DNA of 64,000 nt from Spirochaeta isovalerica (GTDB taxonomy: Bacteria; Spirochaetota; Spirochaetia; DSM-2461): contig NZ_JACHGJ010000003.1 of assembly GCF_014207565.1 (NCBI RefSeq), forward strand, positions 173,944 through 237,943, given 5' to 3'. Positions 32,487 to 41,753 of the stretch are shown piece after piece. A program made the translations under genes and the position numbers. Below the pieces are notes generated by a model. That model had not been told where the DNA came from and made no database searches. It was given only the letters and a program-made list of their open reading frames with translations. The first letter of the stretch is position 1. The number at the start of each line of letters is the position of its first letter.

Positions 32487-35400
32487 ATGTTAGAGAAAAA
32501 AGGTTTATATGATCCTAAGCACGAACACGATGCCTGCGGTGTCGGATTCGTCGCCGATATCAGTGGAAAACGGTCTCATCGAATTGTCGAGGAAGGAGTT
32601 CAGATTCTCTGCAACCTCGAACACAGAGGTGCCGTGGGTGGAGATATGAAGACGGGGGACGGCGCGGGCATGCTGCTGCAGATTCCTCACAAGTTTCTCT
32701 CCCGCGTTGTCGACTTCGATCTTCCCCCTGAGGGCGAATACGGTGCGGGGATGATTTTCCTTCCCGCAGACAAGACCCGGGCCGAAGAGGCCTGCCGTCT
32801 GACGGAAGATATCGCTGCCGCGGAAGGCGCCGTTCTTCTCGGATGGAGAAATGTTCCCATCAACGCCGACTGTCTGGGCGAACAGGCCCGTTCGGTCATG
32901 CCCTCTTTCAAACAGATTTTTGTAACTTTTAAAGATATTAAGAAGAGCGATCTTGAACTCAAGCTCTATATCCTCAGAAAAGCCCTTGAGAAGGGAGCGA
33001 GGGAAAAGGGTTTTAATCAGGATCTTTATTACATACCCTCACTTTCATCGAAAACCATGATCTACAAGGGGATGTTCGTATCCACCCAGTTCGTCACTTT
33101 TTATCCCGATCTGGCGGAAAAAGATTTTGAAAGCGCCATGTCTCTGGTACATCAGCGCTACAGTACCAATACTTTTCCTTCATGGCCTCTGGCCCAGCCT
33201 TTCCGCTATATCGCCCACAACGGCGAGATCAATACGCTCAGGCGGAACGCCGGCAACATGAGCGCCCGCGAAGCGACTCTCACCTCGGAGATTTTCGGAG
33301 ACGATATGCCGAAGCTCCTTCCGGTAGCCAGCAGCATGGGAAGCGATTCGGCTGTTTTCGACAATGTTTTCGAACTGATACACAAGGGCGGACGGTCGAT
33401 GGAACACACCATGATGATGATGGTTCCCGAAGCGTTCGGTTCCAAATATCATATTTCCGAAGACAAACGAGCCTTTTATGAATATCATTCCGCCCTTATG
33501 GAGCCCTGGGACGGTCCGGCTGCTCTGGTGTTTACCGACGGAACCAGAATCGGCGCGACGCTGGATAGAAACGGACTAAGGCCGGGACGCTATACCCTGA
33601 CCAAAAGCGGTAAAGTCGTACTCGCTTCGGAAACAGGTGTTATCGATGTGCCCGCTGAAGACGTGCTGGAAAAAGGGCGTCTGGCTCCGGGTAAGATGTT
33701 CCTCGTCGATATGGAGAGAAAGCGGGTTATCCGCGATAACGAAATCAAAAATTACATTACACGGCAGCAGCCTTACCGCCGCTGGCTTGTGGAAAACAAA
33801 ATAGAGCTGAAAGGGCTCCTCGAGACGCCCGGCGATGTCAAATACGATTCCGATACGCTGCGCGAGAGGCTGAAGGCCTTCGGTTACACTTTTGAGGATT
33901 TAAGGCAGATTGTCACTCCCATGGCGAACAATGCCCAGGAGCCCGTGGGGTCCATGGGTAATGACGGGGCGCTGGCTGTTCTGTCGGAAAAACCGCAGCT
34001 TCTCTACGATTATTTCAAGCAGCTCTTCGCTCAGGTGACCAACCCACCGATCGACCCCTACAGGGAGCAGCTGGTCATGTCACTCATGTCCTATATCGGG
34101 AGGGAGAGAAACCTCCTCTCCGAGACACCCGAGCATTGCCATCAATTGAAACTGGCTCACCCTATTCTGGCCAATGATGATATAAGCTATCTCAAACGCA
34201 ATGATATGAAGGATTTCAAGGTGGCCACGGTCTCCATGCTTTTTCAGATAACCGAAACCACAGGGATTCTGGAAAAGGCTATCGAAAGGCTCTGCCGCGA
34301 TGCCGAGGATAAGGTCAACGAAGGAAACTCTCTTATCATTCTCTCCGACAGAGGTATAGATAAAGAGTTTACCGCCATTCCGGCCCTGCTGGCCGTGGCA
34401 GCTGTTGACCAGTACCTGATCGCCAGAGGAAAAAGGCATCTTATCGGTCTTGTCGTCGAGACAGGAGAGGCAAGGGAAGTTCATCACTTCGCCACTCTGA
34501 TCAGCTTCGGGGCCAGCGCCATCAATCCCTATCTCGTTTTTGAAACACTGACCGATCTTCAGTCCAGAGGGTATATCCGCCAGGAGCTGACGGTATCCCA
34601 CGCCATAGAGCATTACATCCTGGCCGTCAAGAAGGGACTGCTCAAGGTTATGTCAAAAATGGGCGTTTCAACGATCCGCAGTTACAAGGGATCGAAAATG
34701 TACGAAGCTATCGGTCTCGCCGGCGATTTCACCGATAAATACTTCAACGGCGTAACATCCAACGTGAACGGAATCGGCATCGAACAGGTGGAGATCGACC
34801 TCATTAAGCGTCATAAAGCCGCATATGAACCGTCCAATACTTATTCGCGCCGTTTTGAATCAGGTGGAAAATACAGCGCCAGAGTCAAAGCCGACAGACA
34901 TCTCTTTTCGGCGAAAGCCGTCGTCACCATGCAGAAGGCTGTCCGGAATAAGGACTACGGCATTTTTAAACAGTATTCCAATGAAATAAACGATCAAAGC
35001 CGGGCGATCAACACGCTCCGCAGCCTCTTTGCCTTCAAGCCGGGCAAAAGCGTGCCCATTGATGAGGTCGAGACGGAAGATTCCATTGTCAGGAGATTCG
35101 TTTCCTCAGCCATGTCTTTCGGGTCTCTCAGCAAGGAAGCCCATGAAACCATGGCCGTCGGCATGAACCGCATTGGCGGTATGAGCAACTCCGGTGAAGG
35201 AGGGGAGGATGATACAAGGTACGACCTCCTGCCAAACGGAGATGACCGAAGGAGTCATGTAAAGCAGGTTGCTTCGGGACGTTTCGGCGTGGACAGCAAT
35301 TATCTCTACAACGCGAACGAACTTCAGATCAAAATGGCCCAGGGTGCCAAGCCCGGAGAGGGCGGACAGCTTCCCGGCTACAAGGTAAATGATGTCATTG

Positions 35401-37013
35401 CCAGAGTGCGCCATTCGACGCCGGGGGTCATGCTTATCTCTCCGCCCCCTCATCATGATATTTACTCTATTGAGGATCTTTCCCAGCTGATCTTCGACCT
35501 GAAAAACGCCAACCCCGCTGCCCGGGTTTCCGTAAAACTCGTTTCCGAAGCGGGTGTCGGTACGGTCGCCGCCGGCGTCGCCAAAGGCAAGGCCGATATG
35601 GTCCTTATAAGCGGAGGAGACGGAGGTACGGGAGCTTCTCCTTTATCATCCATCAAATATGCCGGTTCTTACTGGGAAATCGGTCTGGCCGAAACCCAGC
35701 AGGTTCTGGTCATGAATAAACTGCGGTCCCGGATCAGGATTCAGTGCGACGGACAGATGAAAACAGGGCGGGACATAGTTATCGCCGCCATGCTCGGCGC
35801 CGAGGAATTCGGTTTCGGTTCGGCATCTCTCGTGGCGATCGGCTGTGTTATGATGCGCAAGTGTCATACCAACGCCTGTCCCGTGGGGATTGCGACGCAG
35901 AACGGCGAGCTGAGAAAGCGCTTCCCCGGAAAAGCTGAGCATCTGGAAAACTTCATGATGTTTATCGCCAGGGAAGTGCGGGAGATCATGGCGGAACTGG
36001 GGTTCCGGACTTTCGATGAAATGGTCGGACGGGTCGACAGGCTCGATGTTTCCGAAGCTATCGATCACTACAAAAAGAAAGGCCTGGACTTCTCGAAAGT
36101 ACTCACCGTGCCGGAAGTGCCCGAAGGGGAAACCCTTTACTGCACATCGTCACAGAACCACGATTTCTCGCTGTCCCTCGATCCCGAGCTGATTGAGAAA
36201 TCCAAGGCGGCTCTGGACAACAGGCAGCTGGTCAATATCGCCATGCCGATCCGCAACTGCAACAGAACGGTCGGAGCCATGCTCAGTTCCCGCGTCACAG
36301 CCAAATACGGAGCCAAAGGGCTCCCCAATGATACGATCTCCGTCAAGTTCGACGGAAGCGCCGGACAGAGTTTCGGAGCGTTTCTGACCAAAGGAATCAC
36401 CTTCGAGCTGGAAGGGGACTCCAACGACTATCTCGGAAAGGGACTGTCGGGCGGAAAAATCATCCTCTATCCGCCTCTGAAATCCACCTTCAGCGGGTTC
36501 AGAAATATCATCACCGGAAACGTCAACCTCTTCGGAGCGACGGGCGGCGAAGTCTATATCAACGGCCGGGCCGGAGAGCGGTTCGCCGTTAGAAACAGCG
36601 GAGCCAAAGCGGTCGTCGAAGGCGTCGGGGACCACGGATGCGAGTATATGACCGGCGGAACCGTCGTCATCATCGGCAAGACCGGTGTGAACTTTGCCGC
36701 GGGAATGAGCGGCGGAGTCGCCTATGTCTACGATGAAAACCAGCTTTTCGACACGAAGTGTAACCTGGAGATGGTTGAGATCGAGCCGGTTGTCGAGGAA
36801 GAGGACAAGAATATTCTTTACGAAATGATTTCGAAGCACACTGAATATACCAACAGTAAACAGGGGCTCCGGCTTCTTGAAAACTGGGAGGAATCGCTTC
36901 CTCTTTTCGTTAAAGTTATGCCTCAGGACTACAAAAAAGCTCTGGAGAAACTGATGGAAAGAGAAATGATTGAATCGGACAGCGAAACCGTTACCGAGGA
37001 GGTTTACCTGTAA
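32487..37013 (+). CDS. gltB: Glutamate synthase (NADPH) large subunit
   Basis: This protein has about 1508 residues from the second ATG (32487), chosen because AGGGG lies eight bases before it but only two before the ATG at 32481. The mature N-terminal nucleophile is Cys17 in HDACGVGFVADI, so a short propeptide is removed. The domains are class II glutamine amidotransferase (17-430), a linker domain, an FMN-binding barrel (about 800-1180) with the [3Fe-4S] cysteines in CVMMRKCHTNACPVG, and a C-terminal right-handed beta-helix with repeated G-x-x-G-G segments. It forms glutamate from glutamine and 2-oxoglutarate with electrons from GltD. TAATG overlap with gltD. Confidence 0.97.
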   Translation: MLEKKGLYDPKHEHDACGVGFVADISGKRSHRIVEEGVQILCNLEHRGAVGGDMKTGDGAGMLLQIPHKFLSRVVDFDLPPEGEYGAGMIFLPADKTRAEEACRLTEDIAAAEGAVLLGWRNVPINADCLGEQARSVMPSFKQIFVTFKDIKKSDLELKLYILRKALEKGAREKGFNQDLYYIPSLSSKTMIYKGMFVSTQFVTFYPDLAEKDFESAMSLVHQRYSTNTFPSWPLAQPFRYIAHNGEINTLRRNAGNMSAREATLTSEIFGDDMPKLLPVASSMGSDSAVFDNVFELIHKGGRSMEHTMMMMVPEAFGSKYHISEDKRAFYEYHSALMEPWDGPAALVFTDGTRIGATLDRNGLRPGRYTLTKSGKVVLASETGVIDVPAEDVLEKGRLAPGKMFLVDMERKRVIRDNEIKNYITRQQPYRRWLVENKIELKGLLETPGDVKYDSDTLRERLKAFGYTFEDLRQIVTPMANNAQEPVGSMGNDGALAVLSEKPQLLYDYFKQLFAQVTNPPIDPYREQLVMSLMSYIGRERNLLSETPEHCHQLKLAHPILANDDISYLKRNDMKDFKVATVSMLFQITETTGILEKAIERLCRDAEDKVNEGNSLIILSDRGIDKEFTAIPALLAVAAVDQYLIARGKRHLIGLVVETGEAREVHHFATLISFGASAINPYLVFETLTDLQSRGYIRQELTVSHAIEHYILAVKKGLLKVMSKMGVSTIRSYKGSKMYEAIGLAGDFTDKYFNGVTSNVNGIGIEQVEIDLIKRHKAAYEPSNTYSRRFESGGKYSARVKADRHLFSAKAVVTMQKAVRNKDYGIFKQYSNEINDQSRAINTLRSLFAFKPGKSVPIDEVETEDSIVRRFVSSAMSFGSLSKEAHETMAVGMNRIGGMSNSGEGGEDDTRYDLLPNGDDRRSHVKQVASGRFGVDSNYLYNANELQIKMAQGAKPGEGGQLPGYKVNDVIARVRHSTPGVMLISPPPHHDIYSIEDLSQLIFDLKNANPAARVSVKLVSEAGVGTVAAGVAKGKADMVLISGGDGGTGASPLSSIKYAGSYWEIGLAETQQVLVMNKLRSRIRIQCDGQMKTGRDIVIAAMLGAEEFGFGSASLVAIGCVMMRKCHTNACPVGIATQNGELRKRFPGKAEHLENFMMFIAREVREIMAELGFRTFDEMVGRVDRLDVSEAIDHYKKKGLDFSKVLTVPEVPEGETLYCTSSQNHDFSLSLDPELIEKSKAALDNRQLVNIAMPIRNCNRTVGAMLSSRVTAKYGAKGLPNDTISVKFDGSAGQSFGAFLTKGITFELEGDSNDYLGKGLSGGKIILYPPLKSTFSGFRNIITGNVNLFGATGGEVYINGRAGERFAVRNSGAKAVVEGVGDHGCEYMTGGTVVIIGKTGVNFAAGMSGGVAYVYDENQLFDTKCNLEMVEIEPVVEEEDKNILYEMISKHTEYTNSKQGLRLLENWEESLPLFVKVMPQDYKKALEKLMEREMIESDSETVTEEVYL

Positions 37014-38461
37014 TGGGAAAAACACTGGGATTTCTGGAAACCATGAGAAAAGCGCAGCAATACAGAGATGTCTCTGAAAGACTGCAGGATTATAAAGAAG
37101 TGGCCATCGGCATGACTAACGATGAGCTTATCGATCAGGGCGGAAGGTGCATGGAATGCGGCACCCCTTTCTGCCACAATCTGGGATGTCCCCTGGGTAA
37201 TTTGATTCCCGAGTGGAACGATGCGGTTTACCGCAATCAGTGGAAGGAAGCCTGGGAGAGAATGGAGTTGACGAACAACTTCCCCGAGTTTACGGGAAGA
37301 ATCTGTCCTGCCATCTGCGAAACTTCCTGTACGCTCTCCATCAATGACGCGCCGGTAACCATCCGCAATATCGAATGGGAGATTGCCGAAACGGCCTGGC
37401 GCGAAGGCTGGGTGAAAATCCGTAAGCCGAAAGTCGAAACGGGCATGAGTGTGGCCGTTATCGGAAGCGGACCCGCGGGCATGGCGGCAGCCCAGGAACT
37501 GAGGCGCATGGGCCATAAAGTCACTCTTTTCGAAAAAAACAATAAAATCGGAGGACTGCTCCGCTACGGGATTCCCGATTTCAAGCTCGATAAATCTGTT
37601 ATAGACAGAAGAGTCGAGCAGATGAGGGCCGAAGGTGTGGAGTTCGAGACCGGAGTGAACATCGGCGACGACATTTCCATTCGCTATCTGAAGAACAAAT
37701 TCGATGCGGTGCTCATCACAATCGGCGCCGGAAAGGCAAGAGATCTGCCGGTTAAGGGAAGAAATCTAAAAGGCATCCATTTTGCACTTGATTATCTTTC
37801 TCAATCCAATAAAAATGTATCAGAAGAATCCTACGATGAACCGGTGATCAACGCCATGGGCAAAAAAGTGCTTGTAATTGGCGGCGGAGACACGGGATCG
37901 GACTGTGTGGGAACAGCCAACAGACAGGGAGCCGTATCTGTGCATCAGTTTGAAATCATGCCCAAGCCTCTGGAATGGGACAAAAGCTATAATCCCCAGT
38001 GGCCCGACTGGCCGCAGATTCTGCGCACGTCCTCTTCTCATAAGGAAGGCTGTTTCCGGGACTGGTGCGTAACCACCAATGAGTTCTTCGGAAAAAAAGG
38101 TACGGTTACCAAAGGGCAGTTCCAAAAAGTGGAATGGGTTCCCGGCGATAATGGCCGTCCCCAGCTGAAGCCTGTTGAAGGTACCGAATTCGAACTGGAA
38201 GTGGATCTCGTCCTTCTCGCCATGGGATTCGAGCACGTTGAACACAACGGAATCGTCAATAATAATACAGGACTCAACCTGACTGACCGCGGCAATATTG
38301 CCGTTGATGATAATTTCATGACCAATATCGACGGCATTTTTGCCGCCGGTGATGCCAATGTGGGTGCCTCCCTTGTCGTACACGCCATAAATTACGGCCG
38401 GAAGGCATCGAATTGCATCCACGATTACTTGATGAAAAGGGTTGAGGAAAAATCCTCATAA
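37013..38461 (+). CDS. gltD: Glutamate synthase small subunit
   Basis: This 482-residue protein has N-terminal iron-sulphur ligands in CMECGTPFCHNLGCPLGN and CPAICETSC, an FAD motif VIGSGPAGMAAAQELRRMG, the NADPH motif VLVIGGGDTGSDC, and the C-terminal FAD contact GIFAAGDANVGASLVV. It oxidises NADPH and passes electrons through its [4Fe-4S] clusters to GltB. The ATG overlaps the gltB stop by one base. A strong terminator follows at 38466-38497. Confidence 0.96.
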   Translation: MGKTLGFLETMRKAQQYRDVSERLQDYKEVAIGMTNDELIDQGGRCMECGTPFCHNLGCPLGNLIPEWNDAVYRNQWKEAWERMELTNNFPEFTGRICPAICETSCTLSINDAPVTIRNIEWEIAETAWREGWVKIRKPKVETGMSVAVIGSGPAGMAAAQELRRMGHKVTLFEKNNKIGGLLRYGIPDFKLDKSVIDRRVEQMRAEGVEFETGVNIGDDISIRYLKNKFDAVLITIGAGKARDLPVKGRNLKGIHFALDYLSQSNKNVSEESYDEPVINAMGKKVLVIGGGDTGSDCVGTANRQGAVSVHQFEIMPKPLEWDKSYNPQWPDWPQILRTSSSHKEGCFRDWCVTTNEFFGKKGTVTKGQFQKVEWVPGDNGRPQLKPVEGTEFELEVDLVLLAMGFEHVEHNGIVNNNTGLNLTDRGNIAVDDNFMTNIDGIFAAGDANVGASLVVHAINYGRKASNCIHDYLMKRVEEKSS

Positions 38462-38465
38462 GCAT

Positions 38466-38497
38466 AAAAGCCGCTTTTCATCAAAGCGGCTTTTTTT
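38466..38497 (+). terminator. Terminator of gltBD
   Basis: AAAAGCCGCTTT pairs with AAAGCGGCTTTT with a tight loop and a seven-T run. It sits only about 20 bases before the gatC start, so the promoter of gatC would have to lie in or near this hairpin unless readthrough feeds gatCAB. Confidence 0.85.
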
Positions 38498-38516
38498 AGG
38501 TATACAGGAGAACATA

Positions 38517-38795
38517 ATGGACAAAAACGAACTGTTTAAAACGGCAGCTCTGGCAAAACTGAAAATGGACGATGAAGAAGCGGACAAACTGGCCGCAGAA
38601 GTTTCAGCCATGCTCGACAACTTTTCCGCCATGATGGAAGCTGATGTCAAAGGACTCGAGCCCACCACCCAAACCCTGCAGAAGGAGAACCGTACCCGGA
38701 GCGACAGCCCCGGGTCCTCTAATTTGTCCAATAATCTCCTGGACCGCGTTCCCGAAAGAGAGGACCGCTTTATCGTTATCCCCAATGTTATGTAA
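38517..38795 (+). CDS. gatC: Asp/Glu-tRNA amidotransferase subunit C
   Basis: This 92-residue protein starts at the ATG that follows AGGAG by about seven bases; the longer frame upstream is an artefact running through the gltD end and terminator. LFKTAALAKLKMDDEEADKLAAEVSAML and a C-terminal VPEREDRFIVIPNVM match GatC, which wraps around GatA and GatB and stabilises the complex. It is the first of gatC-gatA-gatB-aspS. Confidence 0.9.
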   Translation: MDKNELFKTAALAKLKMDDEEADKLAAEVSAMLDNFSAMMEADVKGLEPTTQTLQKENRTRSDSPGSSNLSNNLLDRVPEREDRFIVIPNVM

Positions 38796-38799
38796 TATT

Positions 38800-38912
38800 G
38801 AAAAATCGAAAGATTTTTTGATTAGACAAGGCATGAGGCGGAAAAAGCCCGCAGCGTACTACAGAACGTGAGGACTTTTGACAACGAACAACGCAGTATA
38901 AGCAAATAAGAA
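38800..38912 (+). repeat. Candidate intergenic repeat element within the gatC-gatA gap
   Basis: The 125 bases between gatC and gatA contain GACAAGGCATGAGGCGG, then CGCAGCGTACT and ACGTGAGGACTTTTGACAACG, ending AACAACGCAGTATAAGC. The mix of CAGCGTAC, ACGTGAGGA and CAACGCAGTA resembles, from memory, short dispersed intergenic elements seen in many bacteria. No second copy is in this window. Identity is uncertain. Confidence 0.35.
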
Positions 38913-38920
38913 GAGGTTTT

Positions 38921-40306
38921 ATGAGTGATATAAAAAGGTGGGCAAAGGCGCTGACGGACAGCGCCGACTCCTATAAAAAATATGTGGGATCATGGGAAGA
39001 GAAAATCGGAAGCTTCCTTCAGTTCGATCCCGAGGCCGCAAAGGCTGATTCTTCGGGAGAAGGCATACTCGCCGGCATTCCCTTCGGCGTAAAAGACAAT
39101 ATAGCCGTCAAAGGCTTCAATATGACCTGCGGTTCGAAAATCCTGGAGAATTTCGACTGTCCCTATACGGCGACGGCTGTAGAAAATCTTCAGAAAGCCG
39201 GAGCCGTTCCCGTCGGAAAGATGAATATGGATGAGTTCGGAATGGGCTCATCGACGGATAATTCCGCTCTGGCGGAAACCCACAACCCCTGGGATACGAG
39301 CCGGGTTGCCGGCGGATCAAGCGGCGGGAGCGCCGCAGCTGTCGCGGCGGGGCAGGTGCCCTTTGCCCTGGGTTCCGATACAGGCGGTTCGGTCCGCCAG
39401 CCCGCTTCCTTCTGCGGCGTCTACGGATTGAAACCAACGTACGGCACGGTTTCCCGTTACGGCCTGACCGCCTATGCCTCCTCTCTGGAGACAATCGGAG
39501 TCTGCGCTGAAACGGCCGGATTGACCAGAGAGGTTTTCAACGCCATGCGCGGCAAAGATATTATGGACAATACAACAGTTGATTATTCTCCTTCGGGTAA
39601 GGATGACGTTGAGACCGTCGCCGTCCTGAAAGTGGGGAAGGGAGACCTCAGCGATGATGTTCTCCGTTCTTACAACACTTCCATTACCAGGCTGAAAGAG
39701 CAGGGGTATAAAACTGTCGAAGTGGAACTTCCCACATTGAAATACGTCGTTCCCGCTTACTATGTCATAGCGACAGCGGAAGCGAGCGCCAACCTGGCGC
39801 GGTTCAATGGAATCCGTTACGGACTGGCCGCACAAGGTGCTGAAACACCCTCGGCTCTCATGGAGGAAACTCGGCACAGCGGTTTCGGTGATGAGGTGAA
39901 GCTGAGAATCCTTCTGGGAACCTATGTTCTCCGGTCCGGATTTCAGGATCAGTACTACCACCGGGCACAGAAAATCCGGACGGCTATCCTGAATGATTTC
40001 AACAGAATCTTCGAGAGTGCCGATGCGTTGATGATGCCCGTTTTCCCGACAGCGGCCTTCCGTCACGGTTCTTCTGATCTGACCCAGCTTCAGCAGAAAG
40101 CGGCGGACCTCTATACTTGTTCGGCCAACCTGGCCGGTCTTCCCGCTCTGGCTGTTCCCTCGACCATTGAAGAGGGACTTCCCGTGGGGGTTCAGTTTAT
40201 GGCCCCCGCCTTCGAAGAGGAGAGGCTGTTCAGAATCGCCGAGAAACTGGAATCTGTCTTCCCCGCACAGAAACCGGAAGGGTATTCACAGGAGTGGAAA
40301 GCATGA
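38921..40306 (+). CDS. gatA: Asp/Glu-tRNA amidotransferase subunit A
   Basis: This 461-residue amidase-signature enzyme has a catalytic triad of Lys58 (GVKDNIA), Ser133 (GGSSGGSAAA) and Ser157 (DTGGSVRQPA); the spacings 75 and 24 match characterised GatA. It releases ammonia from glutamine for the transamidation of mischarged tRNA. AGAAGAGG precedes the ATG. The stop overlaps the gatB start (ATGA). Confidence 0.96.
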   Translation: MSDIKRWAKALTDSADSYKKYVGSWEEKIGSFLQFDPEAAKADSSGEGILAGIPFGVKDNIAVKGFNMTCGSKILENFDCPYTATAVENLQKAGAVPVGKMNMDEFGMGSSTDNSALAETHNPWDTSRVAGGSSGGSAAAVAAGQVPFALGSDTGGSVRQPASFCGVYGLKPTYGTVSRYGLTAYASSLETIGVCAETAGLTREVFNAMRGKDIMDNTTVDYSPSGKDDVETVAVLKVGKGDLSDDVLRSYNTSITRLKEQGYKTVEVELPTLKYVVPAYYVIATAEASANLARFNGIRYGLAAQGAETPSALMEETRHSGFGDEVKLRILLGTYVLRSGFQDQYYHRAQKIRTAILNDFNRIFESADALMMPVFPTAAFRHGSSDLTQLQQKAADLYTCSANLAGLPALAVPSTIEEGLPVGVQFMAPAFEEERLFRIAEKLESVFPAQKPEGYSQEWKA

Positions 40307-41733
40307 AATATCAATCATTCGTCGGACTGGAAATCCACATTCAGCTGATTACGGAGACGAAGGTTTTCTGCAGCTGTCCCAATAACTTCGGAGATGAGCC
40401 GAATACCAATGTCTGCCCTGTCTGCATGGGCTATCCCGGCGCGCTTCCCTCGCTAAACGAGGAAGCCGTTTTTAAAGCGCTGAAAGTCTCCCGCGCCCTT
40501 AACTGCCACATTAATGAAAAGGCTGTTTTCGAAAGAAAGAACTATTTTTATCCCGATATGCCCAAGAACTACCAGATCAGCCAGTTCGAGTTTCCCTTCG
40601 GAATCAACGGTTATTTCGATCTGGAACTGGATGACGGTTCGGTCAAGAGAATCCGGATTCACGATGTCCACCTGGAAGAGGATGCGGGGAAAATGATTCA
40701 CGATGCCTACCAGTCCCGGCTCGACTACAACAGGGCGGGCACACCCCTTCTGGAAATCGTTACGGAGCCGGATCTTCTGGACGGACGGGAGGCTGAGCTC
40801 TTTGTCCAGCAGTTCCGCCAGCTTGTACGCTATCTGGAAGTGACAGACGGAAACATGGAAGAGGGATCGCTCCGCTGCGACGCCAACACCTCTATCAACC
40901 TGCCCGGAAAAGGGCTGGGTACAAAAACGGAAGTGAAGAACCTCAACTCGTCGCGTTTCGTCAACAAGGCTCTGACCTATGAGATCAAGCGCCACGCAAA
41001 AGTTCTCGATAAAGGCGATTCCATCGTTCAGGAAACCCGTCTCTGGGATGAAGGCAGTTCCACGACCAGGAGCATGCGGTCCAAAGAGGATTCCCATGAC
41101 TACCGCTATTTTCCCGAACCGGATCTTCCGCCATTCCGACCCGGCGCGGCATTGATGGCCCGGGTGGAGGAGGCCATGATCGAACTTCCCAACGAGAGGA
41201 AGAAGCGTTATGAGGCGGAGTTGAACCTGACGGCGGATCAGGCGGCGTTTATCACAGCCGAGAAGAATACGGCCGACTGGTTCGAAGCGGTTCTGGCCGC
41301 CGGCGCCGATGCTTCCCAGGCAGCCGGGTGGCTCTCCGGAGATATTCAGAAAGTGCTGAACAAAGAAGGCGCTGCCATCGATCAGTCTCCCTTTACCCCG
41401 GAGAGAATAAAAGAGCTCTTTGACCTGATCAACAGCAACAGGATCAGCAACAATATTGGAAAAGACGTACTGCAGGCGGTATTCGATGAAGACAAGGATC
41501 CGTCGGTTATCGTTAAAGAAAAAGGACTGGAACAGGTTTCCGATACGGGAGCTGTGGAGAAAGTCGTTGAAGAGGTGCTTGCCGCCCATCCGGCCGTCGT
41601 TGACGCGATCCGGGCGGGAGAGGACAAGCAGATCGGCTTCCTGATGGGGCAGCTGATGAAGGCCACGGGAGGGAAGGTTAATCCCCAGCTGGCCAGAGAA
41701 ATGATAGAAAACAAGATTAAAGGGTCGGAATAA
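40303..41733 (+). CDS. gatB: Asp/Glu-tRNA amidotransferase subunit B
   Basis: This 476-residue protein has the N-terminal MKYQSFVGLEIHIQL, CPVCMGYPGALPSLNE and DYNRAGTPLLEIVTEPD signatures and a C-terminal YqeY-like tRNA-binding domain (IGFLMGQLMKATGGKVNPQLARE). It phosphorylates the Asp or Glu on the tRNA and uses ammonia from GatA to form the amide. The start is the ATG overlapping the gatA stop; an upstream GTG is rejected. It is 20 bases from aspS. Confidence 0.96.
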   Translation: MKYQSFVGLEIHIQLITETKVFCSCPNNFGDEPNTNVCPVCMGYPGALPSLNEEAVFKALKVSRALNCHINEKAVFERKNYFYPDMPKNYQISQFEFPFGINGYFDLELDDGSVKRIRIHDVHLEEDAGKMIHDAYQSRLDYNRAGTPLLEIVTEPDLLDGREAELFVQQFRQLVRYLEVTDGNMEEGSLRCDANTSINLPGKGLGTKTEVKNLNSSRFVNKALTYEIKRHAKVLDKGDSIVQETRLWDEGSSTTRSMRSKEDSHDYRYFPEPDLPPFRPGAALMARVEEAMIELPNERKKRYEAELNLTADQAAFITAEKNTADWFEAVLAAGADASQAAGWLSGDIQKVLNKEGAAIDQSPFTPERIKELFDLINSNRISNNIGKDVLQAVFDEDKDPSVIVKEKGLEQVSDTGAVEKVVEEVLAAHPAVVDAIRAGEDKQIGFLMGQLMKATGGKVNPQLAREMIENKIKGSE

Positions 41734-41753
41734 TTTCCGCGAAGGAGTTGAAC

